Positions 59,086-64,000 of a stretch of 64,000 bases of DNA are shown here, piece by piece. The DNA is from Gemmatimonadota bacterium (lineage in GTDB: Bacteria > Gemmatimonadota > Gemmatimonadetes > Longimicrobiales > Gaopeijiaceae). The translations under genes were made by a program, and so were the position numbers. A model generated the notes under the pieces. That model ran no database searches. It was not told where the DNA came from and saw only the letters and a list, made by a program, of their open reading frames with translations. The stretch covers positions 1 through 64,000 of the forward strand of contig JAPPNN010000003.1 of assembly GCA_028873815.1 (NCBI GenBank), in the 5' to 3' direction. Each line of letters opens with the position of its first letter. Position 1 is the first letter of the stretch.

Positions 59086-60305
59086 CCGCGCGACCCCCCA
59101 ACCACCTCATAAACCACGACATTTTGCACGTCCATTTCATCCCTGAGCACCCCCAGCACGAGCCCACCCGTCACATCGAGGATTCGGAACCTGGGCGGAG
59201 TCTCAACCTGTCCCAGCCACTCGCCGTCCGGGGAAATGACCGTGTACGGCGACCCCTCTTCCGGGTAGGCGGGCCGATAGGAGGGCAGCCACACGTTTCC
59301 GTCGGCGTCGGCGAAGGGAGTTCCGAAGAGCGGTATCGGCTGTCCGATCATGGCGCGATACCGTGCCATGTCTGCCTGAATGACCTCCTCGAGCCGGGCC
59401 TCGGACATTCCGTACATCATCTTGCCCAGCATTCGGTTATAGGCTTCGCCGTGCTCCAGGAGTTCCCCGGTCAGCAGGTTGGGTCCTGGGCGCCAGCGCA
59501 CGATCTGCTCTACCGTGCCGTCCGGCAGGCGCCAACTGATCTCGGGCCTGTCGGTCCTGGTTTGGACGAACCGCCCCGCGGCGACCGTGACCTCGCCGCT
59601 GGGCAGGATGATCGGGCGCTCCTGCCCCGACCGCTGTCGCGGGACGTGGTCGTACGACGCGACCGTGTCGAGGGCGCCGGTTTCGGTATCGAACAGCGTC
59701 ATGTGTCCGGAGAGCCACTCCTCCTCTATATCGATCCACAAACGGCTGGGGAATCGGTTCCAGAGCAGCAGCTCACCGGATGAACCGATCCCGGCCACAC
59801 CGAAGTGGGCTGCCCGAGGCAGGCTCACGATGCTCGCGACGGAATCCCCGACAAAGAGCGTGAGGCGAGACTGACGACTGTCCGGCACAAGAACGCTGTC
59901 CTGGCCGAGAACCAACACCGCGTAGGGGAAGGTGACTTCGCCCGGTCCCTCTCCACGGGTGGCGAGCACCTCGTACGTCGCCCCGTCCGCACTCAGGACG
60001 ACCACCTCGCCATCGAGATCGGCAACGACCGCGCTTCCATCCGGGAAGAGCCTGCCGGCGTTGGCGAACTGGAAGATGTAGTCGCCCGGACCGCCGCCGT
60101 GCCGGTAGCGGGGTTCGCCGGCCAGCCGGAAAGGTGCGACGTTGGCCGGCACACCCGCGTAGGTGACGACCCGCACGCCCGCGCTGTCCGCGGTCTGGAC
60201 CGGAACATCGCCCGGTGTCGGGGTATCACCGCCGCAGGCCGCGCCGAGCGCGACACCGCCCGCCACTGCAACCGCGCCGATCACCCACCCTGTAATACTT
60301 CTCAC
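59082..60305 (-). CDS. 6-bladed beta-propeller lipoprotein (tandem copy 1)
   Basis: 407 residues from GTG preceded by GGGAGGTGAC. Lipobox VALGAAC. Same blocks as its tandem neighbour: DSAGVRVVTYAGVPANVAPFRLAGEPRYRHGGGPGDY, signature LATRGEGPGEV, and PPRFRILDVTGGLVLGVLRDEMDVQNVVVYEVVG. An 18-bp palindrome sits 20 bp upstream of the start. First gene of the tandem pair. Confidence 0.88.
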   Translation of the reverse strand: MRSITGWVIGAVAVAGGVALGAACGGDTPTPGDVPVQTADSAGVRVVTYAGVPANVAPFRLAGEPRYRHGGGPGDYIFQFANAGRLFPDGSAVVADLDGEVVVLSADGATYEVLATRGEGPGEVTFPYAVLVLGQDSVLVPDSRQSRLTLFVGDSVASIVSLPRAAHFGVAGIGSSGELLLWNRFPSRLWIDIEEEWLSGHMTLFDTETGALDTVASYDHVPRQRSGQERPIILPSGEVTVAAGRFVQTRTDRPEISWRLPDGTVEQIVRWRPGPNLLTGELLEHGEAYNRMLGKMMYGMSEARLEEVIQADMARYRAMIGQPIPLFGTPFADADGNVWLPSYRPAYPEEGSPYTVISPDGEWLGQVETPPRFRILDVTGGLVLGVLRDEMDVQNVVVYEVVGGSRG

Positions 60306-60325
60306 GTCACCTCCCGCTCAGGAAA

Positions 60326-60343
60326 ACGTTTCAGCTGAAACGT
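60326..60343. promoter_or_regulatory. Perfect 18-bp palindrome between divergent genes
   Basis: ACGTTTCAGCTGAAACGT, a perfect palindrome, lies 20 bp from the start of the propeller gene and 120 bp from the M14 peptidase gene on the other strand. The half-sites resemble those of LacI-family operators (AAACGTTTCA / TGAAACGT). No regulator of that family is in the window. Confidence 0.55.
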
Positions 60344-60463
60344 GCTCTCCAGGTCATATTCTTCTAGGAATCCGTCCACCAAACGACGCACTCCAGACGC
60401 GACCGCTAACTTGGGATCCCAATTCCCAGACACTATCCGACCCTCGGAAGGTTCGCTAGACGC

Positions 60464-62143
60464 ATGACGACTTTGGCTACGCCCATGACGAGTTCGGCAA
60501 CCCGGCGTCCAGCCAACCGCCGGCTGTCGGCTTACCTGGCGTGCGCGGTCACGGTAACCGCCGCCGTCAACGCCTGCAGCCCCTCCCCGCCCGCGGACGC
60601 CTTCCTGACCCGTGCCGAGCGCACCGACTACCGCGAAACCAGCTCCTACGCCGACGTCGTGGACTTCCTCGAGCGCGCAGCAGCCGCCTCGCCGTCCGTC
60701 CACTACACCACGTACGGCTTCACCACCGAGGGCCGCGCCCTCCCGCTGGCCGTCGTCGGCGACATCGCGGACGCCAGCCCCACGTCCGTCCGCGCCTCCG
60801 GCAAGACGGTCGTCTACCTGCAGGGCAACATCCACGCGGGCGAGGTGTGCGGGAAGGAAGCGCTCCAGATGCTGCTCCGCGACCTCCTGGCCGGCCGCCA
60901 CGGCGAATGGCGCGAGTCGATGGTCCTGCTGATCGCGCCCATCTACAACGCCGACGGCAACGAACGCGTGACCCTCACCAACCGCGGCCGTCAGCACGGG
61001 CCCATCGGCGGCATGGGCCAGCGGCCGAACGCACAGGGCTACGACCTGAACCGCGATCACATGAAGCTCGATTCGCCCGAGGCTCGCTCGGTGGCGCGCC
61101 TGCTGAGCGAGTACGATCCGCAGGTAGCAGTGGATCTACATACGACGAACGGGACGCGGCACGCCTATCATCTCACGTACTCCCCACCGCTTCACCCAAA
61201 CACGCCTGCGGGAATCGACGAATTCCTGCGCGGCGGACTCCTCCCGCAGGTGACCGAGGCCATTCTGCAAGAGCACGGCTGGCACTACTACTACTACGGC
61301 AACGCCTTTGCGCCCGGCGGCGGCGAGCGTGGCTGGTACACCTTCGACCACCGCCCCCGCTTCAACAACAACTACATCAGTCTGCGCAACCGGATTGCGA
61401 TCCTGAGCGAGGCTTATTCGTACGCGACCTTCGAGGAGCGCGTCCTCGCGACGCTGTATTTCGTCGAGGAGATCCTGGACTACGTGCACCAGCACGCCGA
61501 CGAGGTTCGCCAGATCGTCGCGGACGCCGATGCCGCCTCCGTCGTCGGCCACTCACTTGCGTTGCGCGCCGCGCCCGAACGCTCGGCCGAGCCGGTCGAC
61601 ATCCTCATGGGCGCGGTCGTCGAGGAGGTGCACCCTCTCACCGGACGCCCCCTGCTCCTGCGCGCCGATACCCAGTACGTCGAGCCCATGTACGAATACG
61701 GGACGTTCGCACCGACGCTCAACGAGCGCGTCCCGCAGGCCTATCTGATCCCCGCCGAACTGCAAGATGTCCTGATCCGGCTCGCGGCGCACGGCATCGC
61801 GCTGGAGCCGGCGACGGGCGCCGAGGGGGCCGCCGGGGCCGCGGGCGCAGACGGGGCCGCCCCGATGCCCCTCGACGCCGAGGTCTTCCGCATCGATTCG
61901 GTCCGCACCAGCGAGCGCCCGTTCCAGGGCCGCAACGAGCAAACCCTCTTCGGACGCTACGAACCGACCCGGCTCACCCCGGCCCCCGGAGACATGTGGG
62001 CGCGCGCCGACCAGCCGCTGGGACGCCTGCTCTTCAGTCTGGTGGAACCGCAATCCGACGACGGCTTCGCCAACTGGGGATTCCTGGCGGACCGGCTGGA
62101 GGCCGGGGGCGTGTATCCGATCGTGAGGGTGCCGGGGGGCTAG
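60464..62143 (+). CDS. M14-family zinc carboxypeptidase lipoprotein
   Basis: 559 residues; lipobox AAVNAC at about residues 33-38. The metal site is H-x-x-E in YLQGNIHAGEVCGKEAL (residues about 123-126) and the third ligand H in VAVDLHTTNGTRHAY (about residue 225). A polyAla/Gly segment (ATGAEGAAGAAGADGAAP, about residue 450) interrupts the C-terminal part. Probably cleaves C-terminal residues or side-chain amides of peptides outside the cytoplasm. Divergent from the tandem propeller pair with a palindrome in between. Confidence 0.86.
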   Translation: MTTLATPMTSSATRRPANRRLSAYLACAVTVTAAVNACSPSPPADAFLTRAERTDYRETSSYADVVDFLERAAAASPSVHYTTYGFTTEGRALPLAVVGDIADASPTSVRASGKTVVYLQGNIHAGEVCGKEALQMLLRDLLAGRHGEWRESMVLLIAPIYNADGNERVTLTNRGRQHGPIGGMGQRPNAQGYDLNRDHMKLDSPEARSVARLLSEYDPQVAVDLHTTNGTRHAYHLTYSPPLHPNTPAGIDEFLRGGLLPQVTEAILQEHGWHYYYYGNAFAPGGGERGWYTFDHRPRFNNNYISLRNRIAILSEAYSYATFEERVLATLYFVEEILDYVHQHADEVRQIVADADAASVVGHSLALRAAPERSAEPVDILMGAVVEEVHPLTGRPLLLRADTQYVEPMYEYGTFAPTLNERVPQAYLIPAELQDVLIRLAAHGIALEPATGAEGAAGAAGADGAAPMPLDAEVFRIDSVRTSERPFQGRNEQTLFGRYEPTRLTPAPGDMWARADQPLGRLLFSLVEPQSDDGFANWGFLADRLEAGGVYPIVRVPGG

Positions 62144-62192
62144 CTCACCCGCTGCCGGAAATGCCGGGTCACCAGTCCCTCGCCTACGCGGC

Positions 62193-62834
62193 CTAGTCTC
62201 CCGCCCACCTCTTGCCACGCCCCGGCAGCAACTCGCGCTGTGCCCGATCCCGCGTCGGCACCACGTGGCAGCCGCGACACCGCGCCTCGTAGGACTCCGC
62301 GCCTCCCACCTGAATCGTCGGGCCCTCCGCGGGCGCCGGCTCCCCGTCGATGAGGCGCTGGTTCTTCGTCGCCGGCTCGCCGCACACGACGCAAATTGCG
62401 GTCAGCTTGTCGATCCGCTCGGCACGCGCAAGCAGCAGTCCCATGGGCCCGAACGGCTCGCCCCGGAAGTCCATGTCGGTGCCGGCCACGATGATGCGCA
62501 TCCCGGCGTCCGCCAGAGCATCGGCCACCTCGCAGACGCCGTCGTCCAGGAACTGGGCCTCGTCGATGGCGACGACCTGCGTCGCCGGGTCGACCTTCTC
62601 GGCGATCTGCACCGAGTTGGACACGGGCTCGGCGTCGATCTGCCGGCCGTCGTGCGACGAGATGCGGAACTCGCCGCCGTAGCGGTCGTCGAGATGGGAC
62701 TTGAAGAGCTGAACCCGCCGGCCCGCAATCAGCGCGCGCCGCACACGACGGATCAGCTCCTCCGACTTGCCGCTGAACATGACGCCGGAGACGACCTCGA
62801 CCCATCCGTGTCGCGAGGGAGTCCTACCGGTCAT
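62193..62834 (-). CDS. tdk: Thymidine kinase, type II
   Basis: About 213 residues from ATG 62834 (TGRTPSRHGWVEVVSG). Walker A GVMFSGKSEELIRRVR, the DEAQ box AIDEAQFLDDGV, the lasso/substrate loop AGTDMDFRGEPFGPMG and zinc ligands in CVVCGEPATKNQRL ... CRGCH. Phosphorylates thymidine with ATP for salvage. Length and motifs are normal. One of the few housekeeping genes in the window. Confidence 0.95.
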   Translation of the reverse strand: MTGRTPSRHGWVEVVSGVMFSGKSEELIRRVRRALIAGRRVQLFKSHLDDRYGGEFRISSHDGRQIDAEPVSNSVQIAEKVDPATQVVAIDEAQFLDDGVCEVADALADAGMRIIVAGTDMDFRGEPFGPMGLLLARAERIDKLTAICVVCGEPATKNQRLIDGEPAPAEGPTIQVGGAESYEARCRGCHVVPTRDRAQRELLPGRGKRWAGD

Positions 62835-62918
62835 GGAAGCCCTTTCCACTCATAGCCCCCAAACCTGCATGATTGTGGCCGCGACAACCAGCGCAGCCCG
62901 GGCACGGCGCCGCAGACT

Positions 62919-62946
62919 TGATTGCACTGCAATCATTCGCTACGTT
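62919..62946 (+). promoter_or_regulatory. FitAB promoter with 17-bp palindromic operator
   Basis: TGATTGCA-C-TGCAATCA (62919-62935), a perfect palindrome, overlaps TTGATT (-35, from 62918) and precedes TACGTT (-10, 62941-62946) with a 17-bp spacer. The fitA start is at 62982. Fits autoregulation by the antitoxin. Confidence 0.6.
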
Positions 62947-62981
62947 CTCCCCACGTTCCGCACCATGAGGGGGCACGGTCC

Positions 62982-63224
62982 ATGGCGAGCATCACGATCC
63001 GCAATCTCGACGACGAGGTAAAGACGCGCCTTCGCGTGCGCGCCGCCGAGCATCACCGTTCGATGGAGGAAGAGGTGCGCATCATCCTGCGCGACGCGGT
63101 AACTGACCGTCGCGGTCCCCGGGATCTTGCGGCGTTCACCCGCCAGTGCTTTGCGTCTCTTGGCGGCGTCGAACTCGAACTTCCCCCGCGGGGCCCCATG
63201 CGGGAGCCTCCGGACTTTTCTTGA
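62982..63224 (+). CDS. fitA: FitA-type antitoxin
   Basis: 80 residues from ATG 62982 (the track's earlier start at 62922 precedes the promoter). Ribbon-helix-helix SITIRNLDDEVKTRLRVRAAEHHRSMEEEVRIILRDAV is the FitA pattern. The C-terminal tail (LPPRGPMREPPDF) would fit the PIN toxin site. Followed after 9 bp by fitB. Confidence 0.87.
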   Translation: MASITIRNLDDEVKTRLRVRAAEHHRSMEEEVRIILRDAVTDRRGPRDLAAFTRQCFASLGGVELELPPRGPMREPPDFS

Positions 63225-63233
63225 GCGGCCGGC

Positions 63234-63671
63234 ATGTTCGTCCTGGACACGAATGTCGCGTCAGAACTGATGCGCCCTGAACCGGCCACCGCAGTCGCGG
63301 CCTGGATTGCTGGGCGCCATGCGCAGGACATGTACCTGACAGCCGTGAGCGAAGCAGAACTGCGCTACGGAGTGGCGATCATGCCCGCCGGCAAGCGCAG
63401 GACCGCGCTGGAGGCCGCGATGACCCACTGGCTTGACCTTGGCTTTGGAGAGCGGATCCTGCCGTTCGACAGCGCTGCGGCTCGAGCCTATGCGGAGATC
63501 GCCGCCGAGCGCCGTCGCGCCGGCCGCCCAATCGGCGAGGCCGACTGCCAGATCGCCGCCATTTCCTGGTCACGCGGTGCGGCTCTGGTCACGCGCAATG
63601 TCCGGGATTTCGAGGGTACGGGACTGAATGTGATCGATCCCTGGTCCGGTCAAAACCCCAGCACACCGTAG
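63234..63671 (+). CDS. fitB: FitB-type PIN-domain toxin
   Basis: 145 residues. PIN motifs: FVLDTNVASELMRPEP, the acidic Glu of VSEAELRYGV, PIGEADCQIAA (third acid) and LVTRNVRDFEGTGLNVIDPW. Family members cut RNA unless bound to FitA. Its 3' end overlaps the convergent gene at 63650 by 22 bp. Intact. Confidence 0.88.
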   Translation: MFVLDTNVASELMRPEPATAVAAWIAGRHAQDMYLTAVSEAELRYGVAIMPAGKRRTALEAAMTHWLDLGFGERILPFDSAAARAYAEIAAERRRAGRPIGEADCQIAAISWSRGAALVTRNVRDFEGTGLNVIDPWSGQNPSTP

Positions 63672-64000
63672 TTCCCCTCCAGGATCAGGCGAAGCGACAC
63701 GTACACTCCGAACGCCGGTATCAGCACCCAGGCGGCGCTCGGGCCGACGATGTAGATGTACAGGTCGCGCCTGCTGATGTGTCTCTGTCCCCCGGACACA
63801 AAGAAGCTGACCCAGTACAACGACGACACATAGACCCATTGCCAGAACAGCATGACGCCAACAATGCCGGCAACGACGGCGGGCACGGAACCGAGGGTAT
63901 AGGCTGCGTACAGGATCAGGGTCGGGATGGGAGTGACGAAGCCGTTGCCGATATCGGCGGTGAAGCCGAACGAGCGGCGGTCCGCGTAGGCCGGATCGAT
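63650..64000 (-). CDS. Partial membrane protein running off the window (EBP/EXPERA-like?)
   Basis: The frame is open to the right edge, so the 5' end is missing; 116 codons are seen. Hydrophobic segments: GNGFVTPIPTLILYAAYTL, VPAVVAGIVGVMLFWQWVYVSSLYWVSFFV and YIYIVGPSAAWVLIPAFGVYVSLRLIL. The opening YADRRSFGFTADIGNGFVTP and the closing GVYVSLRLILEGNYGVL resemble four-helix emopamil-binding/EXPERA-type proteins (sterol isomerase-like), but I am not sure. It overlaps fitB at the 3' end. Confidence 0.5.
   Translation of the reverse strand: MDPAYADRRSFGFTADIGNGFVTPIPTLILYAAYTLGSVPAVVAGIVGVMLFWQWVYVSSLYWVSFFVSGGQRHISRRDLYIYIVGPSAAWVLIPAFGVYVSLRLILEGNYGVLGF

Noticed and set aside
60541-62196. Long + strand frame of 551 codons
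   Set aside because: Arg/Pro/Gly-rich shadow of the M14 peptidase gene in another frame; no motifs, and the peptidase has all catalytic residues.
1-64000. CRISPR array, tRNA or rRNA genes
   Set aside because: No regular direct repeats with spacers and no recognisable tRNA or rRNA segments were seen on reading both strands; a tRNA scan was not possible here.

Overview
The window is GC-rich and densely coded. Its gene content looks like a Gemmatimonadota genome, possibly one of the marine or host-associated lineages. The main reasons are eleven full-length 6-bladed beta-propeller exported proteins carrying the G-R-x-G-x-G-P-G-E-F type signature, several carboxypeptidase-regulatory-like secreted proteins, exported serine hydrolases and metallopeptidases, and an ECF sigma factor of the type common in that phylum. 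This assignment is inference from gene families; there is no rRNA or tRNA gene here to test it. No CRISPR array was seen.

Layout. 0-2 kb: a stand-alone DarG-like macro domain and an ERG4/ERG24-type sterol reductase. 2-12 kb: a propeller, two abutting class-C-type serine hydrolases, two small membrane proteins, an SDR, a VOC protein, an ArsR/AHSA1 regulatory pair with a leaderless promoter, an exported hydantoinase-like amidohydrolase and a DinB protein. 12-20 kb: an M50-type protease, a zeta-like kinase with an internal deletion, a secreted plug-like protein, a propeller, an Xre-ImmA regulator divergent from an unknown 127-aa protein, and a DinJ/YafQ toxin-antitoxin pair. 20-28 kb: an M16 double-domain protease, a GLPGLI/propeller pair and more propellers, one of them a fragment. 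28-33 kb: a decayed ISNCY-type transposase, an AraC regulator, a membrane protein and a sigma factor / thioredoxin / Cys-rich secreted peptide / small protein cluster. 33-42 kb: an LCAT-like lipase, an M23 peptidase with a coupled lipoprotein, and a taurine-pyruvate aminotransferase next to an alanine:Na+ symporter. 42-54 kb: an Omp85-like barrel protein, a sugar dehydrogenase-DUF1028 fusion, orphan antitoxins, a propeller run and an EEP nuclease. 54-64 kb: propeller/lipoprotein operons including a recent tandem duplication, VapBC, an M14 carboxypeptidase, thymidine kinase, FitAB and a partial membrane gene at the edge.

How it works together. Most products are exported: propeller lipoproteins, proteases, hydrolases and lipoproteins, often translationally coupled in ATGA-overlap pairs. 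This suggests a cell-surface or periplasmic polymer and peptide processing repertoire that has grown by duplication. Interspersed are at least nine toxin-antitoxin-related loci (three complete, the rest orphan or damaged), most with visible autoregulatory palindromes.

The most unusual signals are: (1) a 37-bp element present five times, always on the + strand, made of two 16-bp dyads exactly 21 bp apart centre to centre, which looks like a tandem operator; (2) a sigma factor / thioredoxin / 8-cysteine secreted peptide / CxxC small-protein cluster; (3) the Xre-ImmA / unknown protein divergent pair with two operators. None could be tested by database search here.
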